Shown piece by piece: positions 1 to 7,854 of a stretch of DNA of 64,000 nt. The notes beneath the pieces were generated by a model that was given only the letters and a program-made list of their open reading frames with translations, was not told the origin of the DNA and ran no database searches. The stretch lies in the NCBI GenBank assembly GCA_949287245.1, contig CASEFL010000007.1, positions 1-64,000 of the forward strand, written 5' to 3'. Origin of the DNA: an uncultured Bacillota bacterium. GTDB taxonomy: Bacteria > Bacillota_I > Bacilli_A > RFN20 > CAG-826. Each line of letters begins with the position of its first letter. Within the stretch, counting starts at the first letter, position 1. The position numbers were made by a program, and so were the translations under genes.

Positions 1-82
1 CTCGATTATTGAGTTGCTATCGTGTGTTTTTAGAGCCATATATGTATGTGCGAAGGCTAGAAAACACACCTTCGGGAAAGAG
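1..82 (+). repeat. 82-bp leader repeat, copy 1
   Basis: This stretch is identical, base for base, to 59427..59508. Both copies lie just upstream of an amidoligase gene copy. The repeat starts at or before the window edge, so its left limit is unknown. It carries a hairpin (see 22..69) and the end of it merges into the ribosome binding site of the amidoligase start at 95. Confidence 0.9.
22..69 (+). promoter_or_regulatory. long hairpin in amidoligase leader
   Basis: GTGTGTTTT at 22..30 pairs with AAAACACAC at 61..69. The stem continues inward as AGCC against GGCT with a small internal bulge, leaving an A/T-rich loop. The same hairpin occurs at 59448..59495. It sits 25 bases upstream of the native amidoligase ATG, so an RNA leader element is plausible. 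I recognise no known riboswitch class. Confidence 0.5.
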
Positions 83-94
83 GTAAATTTAGAT

Positions 95-472
95 ATGTTC
101 AAAGAGAAATTCGGAATCGAAATCGAGTTCACGGGAATCACTAGAAACAAGGCCAGCAAGGTCGTTGCTGAAGTCATCAATGGATCGATTACTGAAACAA
201 GAGACTATTATGACACAAAGGAGATAAAAACCTTGGACGGACGTAAGTGGAAGGTAATGTATGATGGTTCCCTTAGATGCCAAACCAAGAGGAATAGCGA
301 AATCATAAGCGCAGGCAGAGATTATTCCTGAGAACTTGTAAGCCCTATCCTTATATATGACGAGGACATCGAGACCTTACAGGAAATCGTTAGGGCATTA
401 AGGAAGAGTGGAGCATTTACTAACGCAAGCTGCGGTATCCACATCCACCTTGATGGCGCGAATCACGATAGA
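95..472 (+). pseudogene. amidoligase-family gene, 3'-truncated copy
   Basis: The open part runs 95..331 (78 residues) from an ATG preceded by GAGGTAAA. It begins with the GIEIEFTG-type motif that opens the amidoligase_2 family and matches the copy at 59435..60370 almost codon for codon. At 329..331 a TGA stands where the other copy has TGT (Cys). Similarity continues past this stop to about 472, then breaks off abruptly into an antisense helicase fragment. The gene therefore keeps the N-terminus that the 59-kb copy lacks, but has lost about two thirds of its C-terminal part. The product is very unlikely to be active. Known family context: amidoligases of this type are predicted to join amino groups to carboxylates and often sit beside gamma-glutamylcyclotransferases, as the second copy does. 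Confidence 0.8.
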
Positions 473-824
473 CATCGATAGAAGGCTTAATATTATTAAA
501 TGTCCGAATGCAATCAGAAACGCTAGATTTGATGCTTATTCTATGAAGTGTAGCCATTGCGAATCCATGGTAGTTAGTGACCGTAACGTTATTATTAGTG
601 ATTTTATTCTGAGCATCATTCTTTAACAGTCGGTTATAGGTTAAATAGAGAATTCTTTTGTTTGATGGTAAGGCATTGCAAAGATATTGGATTGCCGTTG
701 TTTTACCACTACCAATGCATGTATCAACTAAGATGTTTTTTCCTTCTAGGGCCTTTGTGATAAATTCAATTTGTTCAGAGGATAATTGTGTCTCTGAGAT
801 CCCGATTTTTGCGCTTTTTGTCAT
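473..824 (-). pseudogene. UvrD/Rep-like helicase N-terminal fragment
   Basis: The reading frame starts at 824 and encodes a superfamily 1 helicase N-terminus: a Q-motif-like LSSEQIEFI, then Walker A GSGKTT at about residue 39, then KRILYLTYNRLLKNDA (motif Ia region). After about 117 residues the frame runs into DNA that is the reverse complement of the amidoligase copy, so everything beyond motif Ia is missing; full helicases of this type are several hundred residues long. There is no ribosome binding site upstream of the ATG. I read this as a remnant created by the same rearrangement that cut the amidoligase. Confidence 0.7.
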
Positions 825-1066
825 TTTTTTTAATTTTAGATGATGTAATATAAATTATCCAATAACAGGAAAATATGATGTCTTAATATGCATATTTGTC
901 TTTTTTATGCATTTAGAATGAACGTTTATTAATTATGGACAATGTAATTTGTTAAAAAGAACGTATTCTTACAAAGATTTTTTATAAATCTATTGAAAGT
1001 GTACGAAATTTCATACTTGAGCAAACGTAGAGTTAGGTTTTACAATATTAACAATTGGAGGTTTTT
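825..1066 (+). other. intergenic, with weak promoter candidate
   Basis: AT-rich spacer between the helicase fragment and the DUF975-like gene. A possible sigma-A promoter is TTGAGC at 1017..1022 and TACAAT at 1041..1046 with an 18-base spacer. GGAGG at 1057..1061 is the ribosome binding site for the ATG at 1067. Nothing else is recognisable. Confidence 0.35.
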
Positions 1067-1774
1067 ATGAAAATTTCAGAAATCAAATGGAAAGCAAGGA
1101 AGGATATGAAAAACGGCTATGGTTTTGCTATCCTGACAATGATTCTTCTTAACCTAACATTAATTGGTTCCTTAACGATAGGATTTGTAATCGGGCTTAT
1201 TCTTGTTGCCGGGGCGGTACAATGCTGCTACATCGCTTATTTTAATGATGTGGCGTCCCATAAAAGAGAAGGTATTGATTCCACGTATCGAGGTTTTCGC
1301 CAATTTGCCCGTGCTTTAGCTCTTTATCTTTTCCACTTCCTTATTTTGGTTGTTCCTCTTCTTATTATTACAATCGTCATAGGAATGGTCACAATGACTA
1401 CTTCCGATCCTGCGGTTAATAATGGTATTTCTATTATAGGTCTTCTTGTCAGTTTTGTTTTGTCTATCGTTTATCTTGTTTATTACATTATTATGTCAAT
1501 CAAGCTTTACTTAAGCTTCTACATTCTTAATGATGAAATTGATCTTTCTGCCCTAGAATGCATTAAAAAATCTATTGCTTTGACCAAAGGAAATATGGGT
1601 CATATTTTCCTTTTTGAATTAAGTTTCATTGGGTGGTGGCTACTTTGTTTAATTACTTTAGGCGGCATGTATCTTTATGTTTATCCTTATTATATGACTG
1701 CACGGAGTAATTTATATTTTGATTTAGCAGGGAAGAACATAACTCCTTCTACTTCTACTAATCCGGTTGAATAA
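1067..1774 (+). CDS. DUF975-type integral membrane protein
   Basis: A 235-residue protein starting MKISEIKWKARKDMKNGYG, the typical opening of DUF975 membrane proteins (a short basic amphipathic N-terminus, then helices). About five or six hydrophobic segments follow (roughly residues 20-55, 85-120, 125-155, 185-215). The start at 1067 is chosen because GGAGG lies 5 bases upstream; an in-frame TTG at 1055 would overlap that site. Its function is unknown; related proteins are membrane-embedded, and no catalytic motif is visible. It is monocistronic, closed by the terminator at 1783. Confidence 0.75.
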   Translation: MKISEIKWKARKDMKNGYGFAILTMILLNLTLIGSLTIGFVIGLILVAGAVQCCYIAYFNDVASHKREGIDSTYRGFRQFARALALYLFHFLILVVPLLIITIVIGMVTMTTSDPAVNNGISIIGLLVSFVLSIVYLVYYIIMSIKLYLSFYILNDEIDLSALECIKKSIALTKGNMGHIFLFELSFIGWWLLCLITLGGMYLYVYPYYMTARSNLYFDLAGKNITPSTSTNPVE

Positions 1775-1782
1775 GAAAAATG

Positions 1783-1813
1783 ACCGCTAGGGCAACCTAG
1801 CGGTTTTCTTTTT
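1783..1813 (+). terminator. rho-independent terminator
   Basis: A perfect 9-bp stem, ACCGCTAGG/CCTAGCGGT, with a GCAA tetraloop followed by TTTCTTTTT. It ends the DUF975 gene. Confidence 0.95.
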
Positions 1814-1853
1814 AAAAACTACTCTCATTCAAGTAGAGTTCTTTTTCGTAGTC

Positions 1854-1870
1854 ATAGTGATTATCACTAT
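1854..1870. promoter_or_regulatory. 17-bp palindrome, candidate operator
   Basis: ATAGTGAT-T-ATCACTAT is a perfect dyad with 8-bp arms. It overlaps the first base of a possible -35 (TTGGCA at 1870..1875), which is 16 bases from TAAACT at 1892..1897. Its place 34 bases upstream of the TrmB-like regulator suggests autoregulation. Confidence 0.5.
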
Positions 1871-1904
1871 TGGCAAGAAAGAGAAGGCTTCTAAACTAGT
1901 TGTC

Positions 1905-2789
1905 ATGAAAAGAGAGACTAGTGAAGAAAACTACCAACAACTCTTAAATATTGGTTTTTCACTTAATGAAGCAAAAGTCTATGTAACTTTATTAAATCAT
2001 CAAATTTTAAATGGTTATGAAATCGCGAAATATTCCGGTGTTTCGCGTTCTTTGGTTTATAACGTTATTGTGCGCTTAGTCGATAAAGGTTATATCCATA
2101 AATTTAATGGAGAACCCAATTACTATAGCGCTGTTAATCCAGAGGAAATCATGAAGAATATTCGAAGAGAAAATGAACAACATCTTCATGAGGCGGAAAA
2201 CTATTTAAAAACCACGAATAAAATTCATAACGAAAGTGAATTTATTTATAACATTAAAGGATTTGATAATTTTATTAAGAAAGGTAAGGAACTCATCGCG
2301 AATGCGAAAAAAGAGATTTCTTTATCGATTTGGAAAACAGAATTTCATTTGTTAGAACCAGGGATTAAAGAAGCAATAAAAAGAGGGGTAAAAGTCTTTA
2401 TTTTCTCTTTTAATTCTTTAGATTCTCAAGGAGCAACCGTGTTTTCTTATGGAGTGAAAGATCCTGAGAAGCTTTTTCCTTACCGCCGCTTAACGATGGT
2501 GGTGGATAATGAATGGGTTTTAATTGGTGAAAACATGAGTGAGCATACGGTTTCTATTTTTACAAAAAACCATGCTGTTTTATCTTTAGCTACCGACGAG
2601 ATTGTTCTTAACGTATTTTGGCAACGGCTGATTAACAAAGAAAATTTCCTTGATAGATGCTCAACGGCAAATGGTTTTTTAAACGTCTTACATGAGCTTA
2701 AAAACCGCTACGGGATTGATGAAAATATGACAAAAAACTTTATGGTTTTTAATTTTCAATGTAAGGAGGAACTAAATGGAAGCGAGTAA
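1905..2789 (+). CDS. TrmB-family transcriptional regulator
   Basis: A 294-residue protein with an N-terminal winged-helix domain (about residues 14-80: LLNIGFSLNEAKVYVTLL, then SGVSRSLVYNVIVRLVDKGYI) and a C-terminal ligand-binding domain resembling the phospholipase-D-like half of TrmB sugar sensors. The family senses sugars or related metabolites and controls transport genes. The stop overlaps the next gene by 14 bases, so it is translationally coupled to an MFS transporter. The start is uncertain: ATG 1905 follows a plausible promoter so closely that the mRNA may be leaderless, while a GTG at 1857 would lie inside the palindrome. No Shine-Dalgarno sequence is seen for either. Confidence 0.8.
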   Translation: MKRETSEENYQQLLNIGFSLNEAKVYVTLLNHQILNGYEIAKYSGVSRSLVYNVIVRLVDKGYIHKFNGEPNYYSAVNPEEIMKNIRRENEQHLHEAENYLKTTNKIHNESEFIYNIKGFDNFIKKGKELIANAKKEISLSIWKTEFHLLEPGIKEAIKRGVKVFIFSFNSLDSQGATVFSYGVKDPEKLFPYRRLTMVVDNEWVLIGENMSEHTVSIFTKNHAVLSLATDEIVLNVFWQRLINKENFLDRCSTANGFLNVLHELKNRYGIDENMTKNFMVFNFQCKEELNGSE

Positions 2790-4203
2790 ACTTGAAAAGC
2801 GACGACTTCGCGAGGAAAAAGAATTAATCCGTAGGGAAAGACAGGCAAAATTCAAAGAAAATAAGTTTTATCTTATTTATCTTTTTATGATTTTGTCTCT
2901 CGTTTTTATTACCGATGAGATTGCTTCAACCATTTCAATTCAATTCCAATCGAATATTGTAAATGAATTCTTTGTTGAAAATATGGGTATGACATATGGG
3001 GAAGGTCTATCCTTATTTTCCGCATTAGGTTTTATTACGTATCCTGTCACCGCTTTAATTATCCTTTATCGACCATTAGCGGATAAATTCGGGCGAAAAC
3101 CTTTCCTTGTTCTTAATACTTTCTGCATGGCTTTAGGGTTATTTCTTGTTTATCTATCTCAAGAAATTGTTGTTTATATGATTGGTGGAACACTAATGGG
3201 CTTCATGGTGTCCCACGATATGCAGGCGGTTTATATCTTAGAATGTTCTGATCCTAAAAGCCGTGCTCGTAATTATTCGATAGTGAAAGCCATCGCGATT
3301 TTAGGGACCCTTCTTATTCCACTTTTGCGGGAAACATTAATGAAAAATGTCAGCTCTGAGTGGCATTTAGTTTATTTAGTTCCGGCGATTCTTGGTTTTG
3401 TTCTTGCTTTTGTCGCTCTCCTTTTTGCAAAAGAAACTCATACTTTTTTAGAAAAACGAATTAAATATTTAAAAACGCCGATTGAAGAACGAGAAAAAGC
3501 ATCCAAAGAAGAAAAAATGAACAATGCTCAAGGCGGCATTATTAATGGATTGAAATTCGCTTTTAAACATCATCAGCTTCGTTGGCTTATTATTGGTTGT
3601 ATCTTCTTTTATTTTGCCTCTTTAGCAACCTCAACCTATAACACGGTTATGGCGGAATCCGCGATGATGAGTGAACAAGATATTACCTATGCTTTATATC
3701 TTTACCCTGTAGGAAATGCGTTAGCAACTTTAATCACAGGCTTTGTATCGGATCGTTTTGGAAGAAAAACAACCATTATTGCTATGGGGACTGCTTCCCT
3801 TATTTGCTATAGTTTATTTATTACCAGTTCGATGCTTAACTGGACACCCTTCTTAACGGGTTTTGCTATTGGTGGTTTTATGGGCTGCTATTGGGGAGCA
3901 GGAGATACGATTGGTTCGATTATGTTCTCAGAATCTTCTCCAACGAATCTTCGTTCCTCAATTACTGTTATTAACACTTTACTAAATGGAATCGTTGGGG
4001 GAGTTGCGTCGATTATTTCGATGATTGTTGTGCCTTTAATTCCTCCAGAAGGATTTGGTTATTTTTATCTTTGTTTAACAATTCCTGGACTTCTTGGAGC
4101 GGTAATCGTAATCCTTAAATGTGTAGGAGAGACAAAAGGTCTCGATTTAACGAAAGTAACTGGTTTAGAATGGGATAAACAAAAGGAGAACCTACATGAA
4201 TAG
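2776..4203 (+). CDS. MFS transporter (sugar-porter-like)
   Basis: A 475-residue protein with a charged 30-residue N-terminal tail and about 12 membrane helices. Two MFS motif-A loops are visible, LADKFGRKPF near residue 97 and VSDRFGRKTT near residue 325. AAGGAGG lies just upstream of the ATG. It overlaps the TrmB gene upstream and the SGNH hydrolase downstream (8 bases), making a three-gene operon. The transported substrate is unknown; the TrmB regulator and a sugar-esterase-like partner favour a carbohydrate or an acylated sugar. Confidence 0.85.
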   Translation: MEASKLEKRRLREEKELIRRERQAKFKENKFYLIYLFMILSLVFITDEIASTISIQFQSNIVNEFFVENMGMTYGEGLSLFSALGFITYPVTALIILYRPLADKFGRKPFLVLNTFCMALGLFLVYLSQEIVVYMIGGTLMGFMVSHDMQAVYILECSDPKSRARNYSIVKAIAILGTLLIPLLRETLMKNVSSEWHLVYLVPAILGFVLAFVALLFAKETHTFLEKRIKYLKTPIEEREKASKEEKMNNAQGGIINGLKFAFKHHQLRWLIIGCIFFYFASLATSTYNTVMAESAMMSEQDITYALYLYPVGNALATLITGFVSDRFGRKTTIIAMGTASLICYSLFITSSMLNWTPFLTGFAIGGFMGCYWGAGDTIGSIMFSESSPTNLRSSITVINTLLNGIVGGVASIISMIVVPLIPPEGFGYFYLCLTIPGLLGAVIVILKCVGETKGLDLTKVTGLEWDKQKENLHE

Positions 4204-4987
4204 TAAAGTCTTTGAATGGAACGAAAACGAAAAACCTTTAGATAATTTAAAAGAAAATTGCGGTTTTGCTGGGATTTTTAAAGATATTGGTGTTGTTGGC
4301 GATTCTTTATCTAGCGGAGAATTTGAAGCGACAAACGAGGCAGGAGAGACGACATATCATGATATGTATGAATATTCCTGGCCTGCCATTCTTGAGCGTT
4401 TAACAGGAACCAAATACTATAACTATTCGCGTGGGGGAATGTCTTTTAAAGAGTTTTACGAATCTTGGGCGGATAAAAATGGGTTTTGGCAAAAAAGGCA
4501 AGCCTATATTGTGAACTTAGGAAATAACGATTTATTTGTTTTTCAGCAAAAGGTTGGAAGCGCGGAAGATATTCATCTTAACCATCCCGAAGAAAATTCT
4601 GATACCTACTTTGGATATATGGGCAAAGTGCTTTCTAAGTTAAAATCTTTGGAGCCAAAAGCAAGAATTTTCCTTGTTTCCTTACAAATTGATCACACCT
4701 CAAAAGAAAAAGATGCTTTAGCCTATTATGTAGCCGAAGAGATGAAGAAAGTAGTGGATATGTATTCTTATACTTATCTTCTTGATATGACCCATTTTGG
4801 TCCTATCTATGATGAAGAAACGCGGAAGAAATTTGCGATGGGTTTTCATCCAAACGCGATGGGATATTACGTTTATGCTTTAGCCATTGGAAACTATATC
4901 GATTATATTATTCGCGAAAAATATGAGGACTTTTTCCAAATTCCTTTTATAGGAACCTCTTTAAATAACGGAAATTATTCTCGTTAA
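4196..4987 (+). CDS. SGNH/GDSL-family hydrolase
   Basis: A 263-residue cytoplasmic protein without signal peptide. The SGNH blocks are visible: VVGDSLSSG (catalytic Ser about residue 37), RGGMS, LGNNDLF (Asn about 119) and FHPNAMGY (catalytic His about 223). Such enzymes are esterases or deacetylases. It is coupled to the MFS gene by an 8-base overlap, so it probably de-esterifies what that carrier imports. That role is inferred; no substrate can be read from sequence. Confidence 0.8.
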   Translation: MNSKVFEWNENEKPLDNLKENCGFAGIFKDIGVVGDSLSSGEFEATNEAGETTYHDMYEYSWPAILERLTGTKYYNYSRGGMSFKEFYESWADKNGFWQKRQAYIVNLGNNDLFVFQQKVGSAEDIHLNHPEENSDTYFGYMGKVLSKLKSLEPKARIFLVSLQIDHTSKEKDALAYYVAEEMKKVVDMYSYTYLLDMTHFGPIYDEETRKKFAMGFHPNAMGYYVYALAIGNYIDYIIREKYEDFFQIPFIGTSLNNGNYSR

Positions 4988-5027
4988 ATTGTATTTTTTT
5001 CTTGTATGATGAATACAAGGAGAAAAT

Positions 5028-5921
5028 ATGAAATCAAAAGTCTACTTTACCTCTTTCATTACTCCCGAAAAAGTTGTGGAGCTTTATAACGCCTTAGGAA
5101 TTATCCTTCCTTCGCCCATTGCTATAAAAGTACACTCTGGTGAGAAAGGGAATCAAAATTTCCTTCATCCTGAATTTTGGCAAAAGATTGTAGATACTCT
5201 TCATGGCACGATTGTGGAATGTAACACCGCGTATGGCGATGCATCTATAGGGGTAAGAGACCATACAGAAAGTCATTTAAAACTTTTAGAGGAACATGGT
5301 TGGACAAAACTGTTTCCTGTCGATTTAATGGATGCGGAAGGGCCCGATGTTTGTTTTAAAGTGAAAAACGGGAAAGTTTTAAAAGAAAATTATGTTGGAA
5401 AACATATTCTTAATTATCAGTCGATGCTCGTTTTAGCTCATTTTAAAGGGCACCCTATGGGGGGATATGGTGGAGCGTTAAAGCAATTAGCGATTGGCTG
5501 TGCTTCCCGGGCTGGAAAGGCCTTAATTCATTCAGGCGGAGTAACGGCTGATCGTTATAAAACTTGGGAACAACACGCTTCAAATGTCGTATTTCCTGAA
5601 GCTATGGCGGATGCTGCCATGACAATAGTGGAACATTTTAAAGGCCGAATTGCTTTTATCAATGTAATGAAAAACTTATCGGTTGATTGTGACTGCTGCG
5701 CGGTTGCAGAGGATCCTTGTATGAAAGATATTGGAATTCTGGCTTCTATTGACCCTGTTGCTATTGATCAAGCGTGTTTGGATTTAATTCAAAATAGTGA
5801 TGACCCCGGAAAAGAACATTTCTTAGAACGCGTTAATAGTCGGAACGGTATTCATACTATTGAAGCCGCTGCAGAACTTGGTATTGGTTCTCGTGATTAT
5901 GAATTAATTCGTTTGGAGTAA
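5028..5921 (+). CDS. DUF362-domain protein
   Basis: A 297-residue protein resembling the DUF362 family: N-terminal IAIKVHSGEKGN, central AHFKGHPMGGYGGALKQLAIGCASR, and a Cys cluster DCDCCAVAEDPC near residues 218-229 followed by DIGILASIDPVAIDQA. Members are often linked to ferredoxin-like domains, but no separate 4Fe-4S ferredoxin is present, only the Cys cluster, which could bind metal. It has its own GGAG site and is probably the last gene of the forward group. Its 3' end overlaps the convergent HAD gene by 18 bases. Its reaction is not known. Confidence 0.75.
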   Translation: MKSKVYFTSFITPEKVVELYNALGIILPSPIAIKVHSGEKGNQNFLHPEFWQKIVDTLHGTIVECNTAYGDASIGVRDHTESHLKLLEEHGWTKLFPVDLMDAEGPDVCFKVKNGKVLKENYVGKHILNYQSMLVLAHFKGHPMGGYGGALKQLAIGCASRAGKALIHSGGVTADRYKTWEQHASNVVFPEAMADAAMTIVEHFKGRIAFINVMKNLSVDCDCCAVAEDPCMKDIGILASIDPVAIDQACLDLIQNSDDPGKEHFLERVNSRNGIHTIEAAAELGIGSRDYELIRLE

Positions 5922-6479
5922 AGAAAAGAAACTTTCATTATTTGAAAAAAGAATCGTTTTAAACCCAAGATTTTTTGCGGGAACAAGATTTTTCGGATTA
6001 TCATCAATCATAAAAATTTCATCAAAAGGCGCATATTTTTGCGCTTTTTCTAATGTCCTTTTATAGATTCTTATATCAGGCTTGCTCATTTTCTCTTCAA
6101 AGGAAAGAGTAATGACATCGAAGTATTGTTCTAATGAAATCTTTTTATACACAAGGGGCATGAGGCCTTCGCTACAATTGCTTAATAAGGCAAAAGTATA
6201 ACCTTCTTTATTTTTGTGATTTTTTATCCATGTAAATAACTCTGAATTAATCAAAATATAAGAATTCATTTCCTTTAAAACGTCTTCATAAGAAAGAGAA
6301 AAATCCTTGGCAATATTCCTTAAAGCATCAAAGTAACTAAGTTCTCCTCTATCGGCGGGTTCAAAGTAAAAATTCTTCCGCACATTTGCTTCTTCAAGAG
6401 AGAATCTTTTAAGGAAAAAATTCGGAGTTATTTCTTTTGCTAAGACACCAAAGGAATCAAAAATCAAAAGCTTTTTCAT
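5904..6479 (-). CDS. HAD-superfamily hydrolase-like protein
   Basis: A 191-residue HAD subfamily IA protein. Motif I reads FDSFGVL: the nucleophile Asp8 is present, but the second Asp expected in phosphatases is Phe, as in haloacid-dehalogenase and YihX/epoxide-hydrolase-like branches where this position is also replaced. Motif II is LLSNCSE (about residue 99), the motif III Lys is in MSKPD, and motif IV is IDDNPKN. Substrate unknown. No ribosome binding site precedes the ATG; a TATGAT box only a few bases upstream suggests a short or absent leader. It converges with and overlaps the DUF362 gene. Confidence 0.7.
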   Translation of the reverse strand: MKKLLIFDSFGVLAKEITPNFFLKRFSLEEANVRKNFYFEPADRGELSYFDALRNIAKDFSLSYEDVLKEMNSYILINSELFTWIKNHKNKEGYTFALLSNCSEGLMPLVYKKISLEQYFDVITLSFEEKMSKPDIRIYKRTLEKAQKYAPFDEIFMIDDNPKNLVPAKNLGFKTILFSNNESFFSLLQTN

Positions 6480-6558
6480 AGGTAAATCATATGCAAACTA
6501 GCACGAAAATACATAAAAATAGAAAAAATATTGGCTTTTTAGAGGGATTTTTAAAAAC

Positions 6559-7707
6559 TTAGAGCAAAGAACGGTATAAAGCGATAACTTCTTCCTTAGT
6601 TGCAGTACGGGGATTACCGGGCATACAGGCATCCGCAAGAGCAGAATCCGCTAAGAAGGATAAGTCTTTCTCTTTCACAATGCCTTTTAAAGAAGTAGGA
6701 ATTCCAACGCTGATAGAAAGTTTTTTCACCGCCTCGATTGCGGCGGTTCTATATTCTTCGGTTATCATATCATCAACATTTTTAACACCCATTGCCCTTG
6801 CCAGTTCGCGGTACTTTTCTCCTGTATATCGCGCATTAAAGGCTAACCCGGTTGGAAGAAGGATTGAACATGCTACGCCATGGGGGGTGTCATATAAAGC
6901 GCTTAAAGGGTGAGCCATAGAATGAACAATACCTAAGCCGACATTAGAAAAACCCATACCCGCAACATATTGTCCAAGAGCCATCGCTTCTCTTCCTTCA
7001 TTTTCTCCTTTATAAGCAGAAGGAAGATTATGACTAATGAGTTTAATGGCTTCTAAATGTAAGGCATCAGATAACTCCCACGCTCCTTTTGTAATAAGTC
7101 CTTCGATGGCGTGAGTTAAAGCATCCATTCCCGTTGCAGCGGTTAAGCTTTTAGGCATGCTTTCCATCATGAGAGGATCAACAAAAGCAACAAGAGGCAT
7201 ATCATGAGGATCAACACAAACAAATTTACGGTGTTTTTCTTCATCAGTAATAACATAATTAATCGTAACTTCCGCAGCTGTTCCTGCTGTAGTAGGAATG
7301 GCAAATATGGGTGCACAAGGATTTCTCGTCGGAGCAACCCCTTCTAAACTGCGGACATCGGAAAACTCAGGATTTGCATTAATAATGGCAATGGCTTTTG
7401 CTGTATCCATAGCAGAACCACCGCCAACAGCGATAAGAAAATCTGCCCCACTTTTTTGATAAGCAAGTACGCCATCAAGTACATTTTGAATGGTAGGATT
7501 GGCTTTAATTCCATCATAAATTTCATAGGGGAAATTCATCTTATCAAGTAGTTTTGTAACATAATCAAGAACATGAGCTTTCATTAGCCCAGAATCGGTA
7601 GCAAGGAAGGCTTTCTAAAAATAATGGTTATGAATTTCATCCTCAAGATGACTAATCGCTCCATAACCATGATAAGAAACGGGATTTAAACAGAAACGGT
7701 TTGCCAC
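6559..7707 (-). pseudogene. fucO: lactaldehyde reductase (FucO-like), amber-interrupted
   Basis: The uninterrupted part, 6559..7584 (341 residues), is very like lactaldehyde:propanediol oxidoreductase: GGGSAMDTAKA, IPTTAGTAAEVTINYVITDEEK, and iron ligands in HSMAHPLSALYDTPHG. The family is about 382 residues long. Continuing upstream in the same frame gives the missing N-terminus (VANRFCLNPVSYHGYG) back to GTG 7707, which has GGAG 6 bases before it. The full frame is 382 codons with a single TAG at 7615..7617 (codon 31), where the E. coli enzyme has Gln. So one C-to-T change has split a full-length gene. A 341-residue product starting at ATG 7584 would lack the first strand of the Rossmann domain and has no visible ribosome binding site. 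A recent pseudogene, suppression, or a sequence error are all possible. Confidence 0.85.
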
Positions 7708-7854
7708 ATTTTCTCCTTTAAAAGCACGAAAAATATAACATGAAATTTATGAGGAAAAGGGAAATTTATATTCTTTTGTCCCCTTTAAGAAAATTAACCT
7801 TTTTCTTTTAAGTCCGTTATAATCGAATGGTTTTATAAACCAAGGATATTGATT

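Noticed and set aside
329-331. TGA read as an amino acid in the first amidoligase copy
   Set aside because: TGA ends many intact genes here, often within ATGA overlaps, and Trp is encoded by TGG, so this is a true stop.
7615-7617. Pyrrolysine at the amber codon of fucO
   Set aside because: The family has no pyrrolysine at this site, no pyl genes are visible, and the E. coli residue is Gln, one base away.
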